IMG/VR virus record: IMGVR_UViG_3300030102_008735
Span: 766-64,765 of that record
DNA from: a virus
Length of the DNA: 64,000 bases
Strand: one strand, 5' to 3'
The stretch's first letter is position 1. Each line of letters begins with the position of its first letter. The notes under the pieces were generated by a model that had not been told where the DNA came from, made no database searches, and saw only the letters and a list, made by a program, of their open reading frames with translations. This document shows positions 53,502-62,300 of this stretch, piece after piece. The position numbers and the translations under genes were made by a program.

Positions 53502-54373
53502 AAAAAATAGGAATAGTTGGTAGAGGATTTGTTGGCTCAGCAGTTGAATATGGATTTTCACCACAAACAGGATGTGATGCACAAGTTATGATTTATGATA
53601 AAGATCCGTCAAAGAGTATACATTCTTTGGAAGAAACTGTAAATAATTCAGACTTTATATTTATATCTGTACCAACACCTTCAAATCCAGATGGCAGTAT
53701 GAATGTTGATATACTACATTCTGCACTTTCTGAAATAGAAAAAATAAATAAAAGAAAAGGAAATATATTTTTAATAAGATCAACTGTTACCCCTGGAACT
53801 ACAACTTGGTTAGCAAGAAATTTTACAAAACTTAATATAGTTTTTAATCCTGAGTTTTTAACAGAAAGATCTGCTAGATTTGACTTCATAAATCAATCAA
53901 GAATAATTCTTGGAGGTAGAAAAAGAAACACGGCAAGAGTTTCAGAACTATTTAGATGGAGATTTGGTGATTCAATGTCAATAATTGAAACAAACTTTGA
54001 AACGGCAGAAATGATAAAGTACATGAATAATTGTTATTTTGCAACAAAGGTATCCTTTATGAATGAAATGAAAATGGTTGCTGATGAGTGTAGTGTAGAC
54101 TGGGACATGGCTGTTGAAGGATTTGTTCGTGATGGAAGAATAGGTCATAGTCACTTAGCAGTTCCAGGTCCTGATGGTAGAAAAGGATTTGGTGGAAGTT
54201 GCTTTCCAAAGGATGTACAAGCAATGATACATTTTGGTGAAGAACTAGGATTAGGTATGCATACACTAAATGGTACTTGGAAAACTAATTTAACTGTAAG
54301 ACCTGAAAAAGATTGGGAACAACTAAAAGGTAGAGCAGTTGTAGAAAATAAAGGAGAAGAAAATGATTCATGA
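53498..54373 (+). CDS. UDP-sugar 6-dehydrogenase family, truncated form (WbpA/Ugd-like)
   Basis: The 291-residue protein has the first two domains of UDP-glucose/UDP-GlcNAc dehydrogenases: GIVGRGFVGSAVEYGFSPQT (NAD site), FIFISVPTPSNPDGSMNVDI, FLIRSTVTPGTTTWLARNF, VFNPEFLTERSARFDFINQS and, near residues 228-240, KGFGGSCFPKDVQ with the catalytic Cys. The normal C-terminal UDP-binding domain (about 130 residues) is missing. It would oxidise C6 of a UDP-sugar to the uronate. The truncation may change substrate or require a partner. Confidence 0.8.
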   Translation: MKKIGIVGRGFVGSAVEYGFSPQTGCDAQVMIYDKDPSKSIHSLEETVNNSDFIFISVPTPSNPDGSMNVDILHSALSEIEKINKRKGNIFLIRSTVTPGTTTWLARNFTKLNIVFNPEFLTERSARFDFINQSRIILGGRKRNTARVSELFRWRFGDSMSIIETNFETAEMIKYMNNCYFATKVSFMNEMKMVADECSVDWDMAVEGFVRDGRIGHSHLAVPGPDGRKGFGGSCFPKDVQAMIHFGEELGLGMHTLNGTWKTNLTVRPEKDWEQLKGRAVVENKGEENDS

Positions 54374-54752
54374 AACAGCAAATGTTTTTGATTCTGCAAT
54401 ACTTGGTGAAAACGTAAAGGTTGGAGCATTTGCAGAAATAGGAAGAAACGTTGAAATAGGGGATGGTTCAAACATATCTGCAGGAGTTTATATTCCTGAA
54501 AATGTTGTGATTGGTAAGAATGTATTTATAGGACCTCATGCAGTATTTACAAATGATAAAAAACCACCATCAAATGGCGAATGGAGAAACACTGAAAAGA
54601 CTTATGTAAATGATGGTGCGTCTATAGGTGCAAATTCAACAATACTTCCTTCAGTTACAATTGGAAAGAATTCATTAATAGGTGCAGGTTCAGTTGTCAC
54701 TAAAAATGTTCCAGATAATACAACAGCTTATGGAAATCCAGCAAAATGGTAG
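54363..54752 (+). CDS. Hexapeptide-repeat acyltransferase (WlbB/WbpD-like)
   Basis: The 129-residue protein is a left-handed beta-helix with imperfect hexapeptides ([LIV]-G-x-x-x-x): ILGENVKVGAFAEIGRNVEI, GDGSNISAGVYIPENVVIG, KNVFIGPHAVFTNDKKPPSN and SIGANSTILPSVTIGKNSLI. The N-D-K-x-P segment near residues 61-65 is the loop that WbpD-type N-acetyltransferases use for UDP-sugar and acetyl-CoA. It should acetylate an amino sugar. It overlaps the dehydrogenase gene by 11 bases, which supports a shared pathway. Confidence 0.8.
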   Translation: MIHETANVFDSAILGENVKVGAFAEIGRNVEIGDGSNISAGVYIPENVVIGKNVFIGPHAVFTNDKKPPSNGEWRNTEKTYVNDGASIGANSTILPSVTIGKNSLIGAGSVVTKNVPDNTTAYGNPAKW

Positions 54753-54973
54753 AATACTATTTAATATATAATAACGAAGATGAACCTATAACTATAGGTA
54801 CTGATAATGGCTTTGGCGTTTTCTGGACAGATCAAGGAATGACAGCATTAATGAACATGGTTGATAAACATCCTGAAGAATTAGTGAATGTAATAATAAA
54901 AACAGATAAAGGAAAAAAATTTGGAATAACAGAATTCCTAGAGAAAATAAAAAATTTAAAGGTTAGAACATAA
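54746..54973 (+). CDS. Unknown phage protein, 75 aa
   Basis: The small acidic protein YYLIYNNEDEPITIGTDNGF, then WTDQGMTALMNMVDKHPEEL, then VIIKTDKGKKFGITEFLEK has a likely alpha-beta fold with no metal or catalytic motif. It overlaps the acyltransferase gene by seven bases and the next small gene by one. It marks the return from sugar genes to small phage proteins. No family recognised. Confidence 0.5.
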   Translation: MVEYYLIYNNEDEPITIGTDNGFGVFWTDQGMTALMNMVDKHPEELVNVIIKTDKGKKFGITEFLEKIKNLKVRT

Positions 54974-55098
54974 TGACTCCAAAATTAGATTTAAAAAAAG
55001 TTTTTGAAATAGACGATGATATTATCCTAAAAAAACAAAAAATAAAAAAAAGAAAGGATAAAACTGAAAAACAACAGAAAAAAAACAATAATAAGTAA
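54973..55098 (+). CDS. Very small basic protein, 41 aa
   Basis: The start overlaps the upstream stop (TAATG). The first 20 residues are amphipathic (KLDLKKVFEIDDDIILKKQK) and the rest is almost pure Lys, Arg, Gln and Asn (KIKKRKDKTEKQQKKNNNK). The base composition matches its neighbours. It may bind nucleic acid or be a fragment; the tight coupling supports that it is translated. Confidence 0.5.
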   Translation: MTPKLDLKKVFEIDDDIILKKQKIKKRKDKTEKQQKKNNNK

Positions 55099-55118
55099 TA
55101 TATACATATATTTATATA

Positions 55119-55376
55119 GTGTCAGCAAAGAAAAATAAAATAAAGTACGGAAACTATTTATGTAACGTTGGATACTTTGATATTCGACAAAAAATAGTAC
55201 TCTCTAAAAAAATAAAAAAGTCCGGAAAACTAGTTTCAACTAAGGGCTCAGTTGACATCTTTGTATATCATGGCAAACACCAGGTTGCTGGACCGTTTAA
55301 GGATAAAGCTTTGGCGATTGAAAAAGCAAATAAACTATTAAGTGAAAATTTTAAATATGATAAACATAGAAAGTAA
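55119..55376 (+). CDS. Unknown phage protein, 85 aa (GTG start)
   Basis: The reading frame opens with GTG at 55119, right after a TATTTATATAGT element. The protein has strands NYLCNVGYFDIRQKIVLSKK, GSVDIFVYHGKHQVAGPFKD and a C-terminal helix KALAIEKANKLLSENFKYDK. It is basic, with no recognised motif. It might be a small beta-sandwich. The start lacks a clear ribosome site, so the GTG call is tentative. The end overlaps the following gene by 20 bases. Confidence 0.5.
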   Translation: MSAKKNKIKYGNYLCNVGYFDIRQKIVLSKKIKKSGKLVSTKGSVDIFVYHGKHQVAGPFKDKALAIEKANKLLSENFKYDKHRK

Positions 55377-55545
55377 TCTCATAGGAAAAAAGGTTAAAGC
55401 AACTGAAACTATTACAACTCATAATGGTGCAATATATGCTGGTACTATTCTAAAAGTAAATGATATTAGGTCAGAAAAATTAATGGTTGAATGTCCTATG
55501 GGAAAGATACATTGGCTATCTAAAAATCATATAACTCTTATGTGA
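55357..55545 (+). CDS. Unknown small beta-barrel protein, 62 aa
   Basis: The protein (IESNLIGKKVKATETITTHN, then GAIYAGTILKVNDIRSEKLM, then KIHWLSKNHITLM) looks like a five-strand SH3-like barrel. I choose the ATG at 55357 over the in-frame GTG at 55342. The first 20 bases overlap the gene upstream in another frame. No catalytic motif is seen. A role as a small structural or regulatory protein is plausible. Confidence 0.5.
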   Translation: MINIESNLIGKKVKATETITTHNGAIYAGTILKVNDIRSEKLMVECPMGKIHWLSKNHITLM

Positions 55546-55593
55546 GATTGATATTTATTTAATAATTAAAAATCAAACCTTAGGAGTTTATAT

Positions 55594-56196
55594 ATGTACA
55601 CAAAAGAAAAAATTGAAGCCGCTGTTAAATCTAAAGGATATGCTTGGTTTGAAACAGGCGACTATAATCTTAACATAGTAGGTGTTAGAAATTCTGAAAC
55701 TGGCACTGAAGTAACAAACAAATTTGACGATAAAATTACGCTATCATTTATGTGTGATGGACAATGGGAATTTTATTGTTATGATTGCACAACAGATCCT
55801 GGAAGATACTGGGTTGAAAACATTATGAGAAAAGAAGGTGTAGCTGTCTTAAAGGAAGGACAATACAGAGGAAGCCATATTATTAGATTGCATCAAGGTA
55901 GATATGAAGCATTAGGTCAAGATAGAAATGTAACAGTTTACAGGGATAATAACAAAGATGGTAAATATGACCTAGATCCAAACAATACTCAAACAGGACT
56001 ATTTGGAATCAATATTCACAGGGCTACTAAATGGGGTGGTAAAAAATCTAGCCAAGTAGATAAGTGGAGTGCAGGATGTCAAGTAATAGCAGCTAATGAT
56101 GATTGGCATGAATTTATGGATATATGTAGAGTTGCTAGGGATAAGTGGGGTAACAGATTTACATATACTCTACTAGAAAGTAAAGATATAATATAA
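55594..56196 (+). CDS. YkuD-like cell-wall protein, candidate endolysin
   Basis: The 200-residue protein has a fold order similar to L,D-transpeptidase (YkuD) domains. The central GLFGINIHRATKWGGKKSS near residues 137-155 supplies the first His, and VDKWSAGCQVIAANDDW near 157-173 gives S-A-G-C with the putative catalytic Cys (S-x-G-C in YkuD). SFMCDGQWEFYCYDCTTDP near 51-69 is the preceding strand region. It has no signal peptide, so export would need a holin. The enzyme could cut or modify peptidoglycan cross-links at lysis or entry. TTAGGAG lies ten bases upstream of the ATG. Confidence 0.6.
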   Translation: MYTKEKIEAAVKSKGYAWFETGDYNLNIVGVRNSETGTEVTNKFDDKITLSFMCDGQWEFYCYDCTTDPGRYWVENIMRKEGVAVLKEGQYRGSHIIRLHQGRYEALGQDRNVTVYRDNNKDGKYDLDPNNTQTGLFGINIHRATKWGGKKSSQVDKWSAGCQVIAANDDWHEFMDICRVARDKWGNRFTYTLLESKDII

Positions 56197-56283
56197 GTAA
56201 ATTTCATTTTTTGAAGCCACTATATTATATTTATATTAATAGATATATAGTGAAAAAAGCTTATAACATAGGAAAAGAAAATT

Positions 56284-57519
56284 ATGAAAAAATCCCAACT
56301 AAGAAAACTGATAAAGTCTACAATCTCCGAAGTTTTATCAGAAGCAAGAATCAAAAAAGGAAGTATTGTAATTGCCAAAACAGGTGTACACAAAGGTGAT
56401 AAACATGAAGTAATACATGATTTTGGAAATGGAAAATTCAATGTTACACCTCTTTCATTTAGAAACAAATATCGTATGGGAGCTGCCGGTGCAGATGCTA
56501 AGGACTTAATACTTGTTAAAGAAACTAGAGAACAGGTACTTAATGAAAGGTTTGCGTCACGATTAGTACAAGACATGTTTAATAAAATGACTAGGTCTAG
56601 GGGATTTGGTAGTAGAGGAGACAAAAAGTTTTTTAATGCAGCATCAAAAGCGTATGGTATTGAATGGGATAAATTATCTGATGACGCAATATCAGGTCCT
56701 ACTGCAAGGATGAAAAGACAAGGCCTTGAGTTTATACTATCAAAGACAAATCAAACAGTAAAAGGTACTGGGAAGTATGATTATGAACGTGCTATTCAAG
56801 CAGGACAATTATTAGGTGTTGCAATGAATGGTAAAGCAGTATACTTTGGAAAGAGTGGATTGAAAACTGGTGCACCTAGTAGCCGTGATTTTCCTGAATA
56901 TGTAGGACTTAATGTAATGGGATTTAAAAATGCAGATAGCATTATCAAAAGACTTAGTCCTAATGTTGAAGTATACCAAGTAGACATTAGTAAAGCTGGT
57001 GGTGCTAAGGAAAAACAACAAGCTAGGAAAGATGCAAGAAGAGGAGCAACTGCACTTCTGGACTTTAATACAATTAAAAGAGAAAACCAAGCAAGATATG
57101 AAAAGGCACTAAGAGATAGGTTGGCAAATTCAAGTCCTGTTGATCAGGCCTATAAAATGGTTGAGGCCACTCAAAAAATGGCAGTTGCAGTTTCAAATAA
57201 AGATATTGAAATGTTGAAAAAAGGAATGGTCAGGGATAGTTGGTCTAGTAGAGGTGGTCAAATCAATAATGCATACAATCAAATGTTTACATCAATGCAA
57301 AGATTACTAAGTTTTGAAAATCAAGCAATCAAGGCAGCCGATAAAGATAAGGCAATGAAATTGAAAAATGGTGAAAAACCTGCATGGAGTGAAGAAAAGT
57401 ATTATTTAGATCAAATGATATCCGAGGCACGTAATATACAAAGAGTGTTTAAGGAACTAAAAGCTGATTTATCTAAACTTAGCAAAGATAAAGACTATGT
57501 ATCAATAAATCCAAGATAG
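56284..57519 (+). CDS. Candidate head-internal protein with capsid-targeting-like leader
   Basis: The 411-residue basic protein begins MKKSQLRKLIKSTISEVLSE, then Ala. This is similar to the T4 internal-protein leader MKTYQEFIAE followed by Ala, which the prohead protease gp21 cuts after (I/L)-x-E. The next part is a small beta-barrel (KGSIVIAKTGVHKGDKHEV). Residues 100-330 are helical with many Arg and Lys (KSGLKTGAPSSRDFPEYVGL; AGGAKEKQQARKDARRGATA). The end is a coiled-coil-like segment. No toxin or nuclease motif is recognised. It could be injected with DNA. The assignment rests on the leader and neighbours. Confidence 0.5.
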   Translation: MKKSQLRKLIKSTISEVLSEARIKKGSIVIAKTGVHKGDKHEVIHDFGNGKFNVTPLSFRNKYRMGAAGADAKDLILVKETREQVLNERFASRLVQDMFNKMTRSRGFGSRGDKKFFNAASKAYGIEWDKLSDDAISGPTARMKRQGLEFILSKTNQTVKGTGKYDYERAIQAGQLLGVAMNGKAVYFGKSGLKTGAPSSRDFPEYVGLNVMGFKNADSIIKRLSPNVEVYQVDISKAGGAKEKQQARKDARRGATALLDFNTIKRENQARYEKALRDRLANSSPVDQAYKMVEATQKMAVAVSNKDIEMLKKGMVRDSWSSRGGQINNAYNQMFTSMQRLLSFENQAIKAADKDKAMKLKNGEKPAWSEEKYYLDQMISEARNIQRVFKELKADLSKLSKDKDYVSINPR

Positions 57520-57528
57520 GAGATCCAA

Positions 57529-57828
57529 ATGAAACTAAAAAAATTAATCAATGAACATCATATTTTAGGAGATCTTCCATCATCAAAATTGAAAAAAATG
57601 AAGTGGAATCCAGTAACTGAAGAAGAAAAACTAGATGAAGCTCCAATGGATAAATCATTTGCAAAAGATTTTGAAAAAAGTACAAATGCATTTATTAATC
57701 ACGTTCAATCAGAAATGAAAAATTCAGATAGTGGAGCCGACAGATTGGTGTTTAAAAAAATGTTACAAAATCTTCGAACAGTACAAGGCTACCCACAATT
57801 AATGACAAGATTGGTAGGAAGTAAATAA
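57529..57828 (+). CDS. Small protein with capsid-targeting-like leader, 99 aa
   Basis: The protein starts MKLKKLINEHHILGDL, another short amphipathic leader with (L/I)-x-E (LINE) at residues 6-9. The rest is helical (DKSFAKDFEKSTNAFINHVQ; KKMLQNLRTVQGYPQLMTRL). GGAG at 57518-57521 supports the ATG. It is nine bases after the previous gene and one base before the next start. It may be a companion internal protein. No other family is recognised. Confidence 0.5.
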   Translation: MKLKKLINEHHILGDLPSSKLKKMKWNPVTEEEKLDEAPMDKSFAKDFEKSTNAFINHVQSEMKNSDSGADRLVFKKMLQNLRTVQGYPQLMTRLVGSK

Positions 57829-58085
57829 TGCAAACATTTAATGATTCAGAATGGAGAAGAAAAATTCGTGAAACATCAATGACACGAGGATTTACAGCTG
57901 CTGTTGAAAAATTAAAAAAGGTTCAACTTCAACAACAGGAGCTTAGGAAAGATTTTGTGAAAGAACAAGATCCTAAAAAGAAAGAACAATTAAAAAATAA
58001 ATTAGTGAAATTGCATAAAGATGTACAAAAGGCTGAGGCTGAATTCAATAAGGCAGTTTTAAACGAACCAATAGACTTGGACTAA
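57828..58085 (+). CDS. Coiled-coil protein, 85 aa
   Basis: The start overlaps the upstream stop (TAATG). Residues 20-80 form a long heptad-like helix (KLKKVQLQQQELRKDFVKEQ; DPKKKEQLKNKLVKLHKDVQ). The N-terminus is NDSEWRRKIRETSMTRGFTA. The protein is very charged and probably oligomeric. It could be a scaffold-like or internal head protein. No enzyme motif is present. Confidence 0.5.
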   Translation: MQTFNDSEWRRKIRETSMTRGFTAAVEKLKKVQLQQQELRKDFVKEQDPKKKEQLKNKLVKLHKDVQKAEAEFNKAVLNEPIDLD

Positions 58086-58098
58086 AGGATATTAAATT

Positions 58099-58419
58099 AT
58101 GGCAAAACGAGCAAAAAAAGTAAAAAAAGTTGTTAAGAAAGCGGTTAAAAAGACCGTTAAAAAAGTTTTAGATAAAACAACTGTTGATGAAAAAGTGGTT
58201 AAACACGTAAATGAAAATAGAAGTTTATACAATTTAATTTTATGTTACATTAAATGTTATGGTGGATATGTATTAGCATTAGGAGCTGGTTGCACATTCG
58301 GCGTTAATATTTGGGCAGGATTAGGATTAATAGTTGCAGCAGCAGCTTGGGGATGGTGGTCTACATGTGGATGTAAATTATGTAAAGGAGGTAAAAAAGG
58401 AAGTTGCTGTAAGGAATAA
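58099..58419 (+). CDS. Lys-rich / membrane / Cys-rich small protein, 106 aa
   Basis: The protein has three unlike parts. Residues 1-30 are a histone-like Lys tail (KRAKKVKKVVKKAVKKTVKK). Residues 45-90 contain two hydrophobic helices (YNLILCYIKCYGGYVLALGA and VNIWAGLGLIVAAAAWGWW). The end is a Cys cluster, STCGCKLCKGGKKGSCC. It could be a small membrane pore or holin with a DNA- or lipid-binding tail, or a membrane anchor for DNA. It lies four genes from a YkuD-like enzyme. No family recognised. Confidence 0.5.
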   Translation: MAKRAKKVKKVVKKAVKKTVKKVLDKTTVDEKVVKHVNENRSLYNLILCYIKCYGGYVLALGAGCTFGVNIWAGLGLIVAAAAWGWWSTCGCKLCKGGKKGSCCKE

Positions 58420-58424
58420 CTGTT

Positions 58425-58814
58425 ATGGATAAGTATGTTTATAGAGGTAAATTAGAAAGAGTTGTTGACGGAGATACTATTGATGCTCTTATTGATGTTG
58501 GCTTTGATATTTGGATTAAGAAAAGAATCAGATACAAAGGAATTGACTGTTGGGAAAGTAGAACTAGAGACTTAGAAGAAAAAAAGAAAGGCCTAGCTGC
58601 TAAAGAAAGAAATAAAGAGCTCTTAGAATCAGTGAGTTCTAAACCAGGACTTTTTAGATTAAAGAGTTATGGTGTTGGAAAATATGGTAGAGTTCTTGGT
58701 GAAATATTCATAGAGGATACAGAAGGTAAACAATATAGTATAAATGAAACTTTAATAAACGAAGGCCATGCATATACATATGAAGGTGGTAAAAAAAAAT
58801 TATTTAAAGGATAG
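58425..58814 (+). CDS. Staphylococcal nuclease-like (SNase) protein
   Basis: The 129-residue OB-fold nuclease shows KLERVVDGDTIDALIDVGFD (metal Asp) near residues 8-27, then KRIRYKGIDCWESRTRD (catalytic Arg and Glu) near 33-49, and YGVGKYGRVLGEIFIEDTEG near 82-101 (second catalytic Arg). There is no signal peptide, so it acts in the cell or virion and not after secretion. It may degrade host DNA or RNA or process phage DNA. It starts five bases after the membrane-protein gene. Confidence 0.82.
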   Translation: MDKYVYRGKLERVVDGDTIDALIDVGFDIWIKKRIRYKGIDCWESRTRDLEEKKKGLAAKERNKELLESVSSKPGLFRLKSYGVGKYGRVLGEIFIEDTEGKQYSINETLINEGHAYTYEGGKKKLFKG

Positions 58815-58820
58815 AATATT

Positions 58821-59183
58821 ATGAAAATGAAAAACATACTTAGTGAAAAAGGCAAAGGACTTTGGCATAATATTCATGCAAAGAAAAAACGTGGTGAAAA
58901 ATCAGATCCTAGATCTAAATCATATAAGGCAGCAGTAAAAGCAGGCGAGAAAATAAGAAGAAGTGAAACAACTAAGGACGGGGTTAATGTACCTGCACCA
59001 CCAAATGTAACAGGACTTTTAAATGCCAACATGGATGAATTACTTATGGATATTAATGATCCTAAAACATTAAAAGAATTAGCAAAAAAACTTTATGAAA
59101 AATTAGTTTTCTATAGGGACAAACAGAAGAGAATCAGAAGATTTGATACTGAAAAGAGTAAAAACGATAAATTAAGGAAGTAG
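58821..59183 (+). CDS. Phage protein with GLWxNIHAKKKRGE motif, 120 aa
   Basis: The 120-residue protein begins MKMKNILSEKGKGLWHNIHA, then KKKRGEKSDPRSKSYKAAVK. From memory, the G-L-W-x-N-I-H-A-K-K-K-R-G-E block recurs in many marine phage proteins. The start NILSE is again an (I/L)-x-E site like the two leaders upstream. The C-terminal helix carries a basic end (RDKQKRIRRFDTEK). It is probably nucleic-acid or capsid associated. AAGGAT lies nine bases before the ATG. Confidence 0.55.
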   Translation: MKMKNILSEKGKGLWHNIHAKKKRGEKSDPRSKSYKAAVKAGEKIRRSETTKDGVNVPAPPNVTGLLNANMDELLMDINDPKTLKELAKKLYEKLVFYRDKQKRIRRFDTEKSKNDKLRK

Positions 59184-59215
59184 TTTTTACTATACTAAAT
59201 AAAGGGGAAAATGTT

Positions 59216-59368
59216 ATGAAAGTTAATTGGATAAATGGCTTTGATGCCGGAAACAAAAAAGAGAAGTACTATCTTGAATTTAGAGTTGGTACTTTTACTA
59301 TTTTAGAAATAAAATGGGAAAAATCTAGATTTAGATTTATGTTATTAAATATGGGATTTGAAATATGA
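59216..59368 (+). CDS. Small unknown protein, 50 aa
   Basis: This short gene encodes MKVNWINGFDAGNKKEKYYL, then EFRVGTFTILEIKWEKSRFR, then FMLLNMGFEI. It has an AAAGGGG ribosome site eight bases upstream and overlaps the giant repeat gene by ATGA. The coupling suggests it is made together with that protein; an assembly factor is possible. No family is recognised. Confidence 0.5.
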   Translation: MKVNWINGFDAGNKKEKYYLEFRVGTFTILEIKWEKSRFRFMLLNMGFEI

Positions 59369-62300
59369 AAAAATTTCTGTTCAGTTTATTGTTGTTACCA
59401 CTGTTTGTAATTTCACAAGACACAATTGTTGATCCACCATCTTATGGGTCAATTATGGAACCAGTCACTTTTAGATTGGATCTGAACGATATCACAGATG
59501 AGATACCTAATTATGAAGATGCACAAGTATTTATACAAACTAGTGTTGCAAATTGGGTTGACATACCAATGGAGGATATTGGAGGAAATGGTATATGGAG
59601 AAAGAATATTAATATTAGTCATCCGGAAGATGAAAACATAGATGTATTTTATAGATTTAAGATAACATCTTTTGGTGATAATGGTTTACCATATACAATG
59701 TGGGAAGGAGGTAATGTAGATACTACTTGCCTTTTTGATCCCGGTACTCAAGGTTTAGCACAAGGTGATATAAGACAGATACTATTTCCGCAAGAGTTAA
59801 TTGATAATGGTACTTATGTTAATCCAACAGGTGAATATAAATTAACACATTGCTTTAATGAATGTGGTAATGAACCATGCGCACCAGAAGTAATAATATA
59901 TGATTCTTGGATCAATATAGATGTTCATACGGATGATTGGCCTGAAGAAACAACATGGGAATTAGTAGATTCAAACGAAAATGTAATAGCAGAAGGTGGC
60001 CCATACGATTTAGATCAAACTTTATATAGTGAAATAGTAGAATTAAATTCGGGAGAATATTATTATTTCTTATTTGATTCTTATGGTGATGGTTTATGGA
60101 CAGGTGGGTATGTTGAAATAACAAATACATGTGATAGCGTATTATTTTTTCATGAAGGATCATTTACCGGAAATACAATTGAAGAAATAGAAAATGGTGC
60201 AGAGTGGGAACAAAATGAATTAATAGAATCATTAACAATTGCACCATGCGCTCCACCAACATTAGGCTGTACAGATGAAATAGCAATCAATTTTAATGAA
60301 GAAGCATATGAAGACGACGGAACATGTGAATATTTAGAAGGATGTACAAATGAAAATGCATCTAACTATGATCCAGAGGCGGCAGTATTTCCATCAGGAC
60401 TAATTTTTCCAGGAGGTAGTTGTAATACCACTGTGTGGGGACAAAACTATTTTGGTGTAGATCCTGATTTTTATTTTAATGGAAACCAAGATATATTTGA
60501 AGTTGGTAATAAATTATACATAGGTGAAAATACTTTCTATGTAGATTTTGTTGCAGAGGTTCAAGGTAACTGTAATGCTCCAGCAGTATTAATTTATGTA
60601 TGTTATACAGAGGCAGAAGCTGATGGAAACTTAGGAACATTTTCACCAGGACTAAATGTTAATGCTGTAGTAGGTGAATATTGGTATATGGACCCATGTA
60701 CATTTATTTATGGTTGTACAGATCCAAATGCATTAAACTTCAATCCTGAAGCAGGGGTTAATGACGGTTCTTGTATCAATATACCAGGTTGTACAGATCC
60801 AACATCTAATATGTACAATCCAGCAGCAACTATAGATGATGGTTCATGTGATGGAACCGACATATCTTGTTCTCCAGGAAAGACGGTAGTAACAGTAGAA
60901 ATAACATTAGATCAATATCAAGAAGAAACTGGCTGGGCAATTTATGACGGAGGAGGAACTGTATTGGATTTAGTTGCACCAGGAACATATAGTGATATTC
61001 CTGATTATGGTATTGTTGAAAAACAAGTTTGTATTGATAATGGAACATCAGTTTTATTTAGTATAACAGATACTTATGGTGATGGTTTAGCTGGTTCAAT
61101 ATGGGGTGGTGTAGATGGATCTTGGATAGTATATACTCCTTGTGATACACTTTCAACTGGTGGTGGTAATTTTGGTCCTATATTTCAAGAAAACATATTT
61201 GTTCAAGAATGTATTGATGAAGTAATACCAGGATGTACAGATTCTGATTATGTGGAATATGATGTTTATGCTACAGAGGACGATGGAACTTGCTTAAATT
61301 TAAATGTTTATGGCTGTACAGATACTGATGCATATAATTACGATGAAGAAGCAACTTCAACACTATTTACTCCAAATTGTGATAATACATTAACATTGCA
61401 AGATTGGGGTGATAATGGCTGGGCTGGATCTTTCCTAGTAGTAACACAAGGTGATGATTGGTGGGGACCATTTACATTGGAGTCAGACCAATTACAATTA
61501 GACACAGTTTTAAATTTAAATACATCTGAAATGGTAAACACTTATTTTTACTCCTTTGGAAATTCTCAACAAACGGCAGAACAATGTAGATTTACAATAA
61601 CAAATCCAGTAGGATTGGTAATAGCAAACGGAGGAACAAATCCATATACAAATCCAATACTATCTTACAATCAATATGGATTTATATACAAGGCAGAAGC
61701 TAAGTGTGGTGATAGTTGCATACCAAAAATTTATGGATGTTTAGATGAAGAGGCTATTAATTATATAGCAACAGCAAATACAACTGATGGCTCATGTTAT
61801 TACAATCCAGGTTGTGATAATGAAGCATATACTGAATATTATACTTACATAGATGAATATGGAGTAGAAGCCGACTTTAATGATGGTTCATGCGAAGAGT
61901 TTGCAGTATTTGGATGTATGGATGATACACAATTTAATTTTGATTATAATGCAACAGTTAATGCAACAGCAATAGGGGATCCTACAGATCCATGTATACC
62001 TTACATATTAGGATGTACAGATGGAACTGCATTTAATTATGATCCAAATGCTAATTTTGATTTTGATGGATTGATTTGTGAACCGTTCATTTATGGATGT
62101 ACTGATGAACTAGCATTTAATTACGATTCATCCGCTAACTCAGATAATGATTCTTGTATTCCAGTAGTTTATGGTTGTACTGAAGATGATGCCTTTAATT
62201 ATGATATAGAAGCAAATGTAGATGATGAATCATGTATACCAGTAATAGAAGGATGTACACAAACAAATCAATTTAATTATGATCCAGAAGCCAATACAGA

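Noticed and set aside
56211-56399. Short open frame overlapping the start of the 411-aa gene
   Set aside because: It overlaps the better-supported gene in another frame, has no coupling or ribosome site, and shows no family features.
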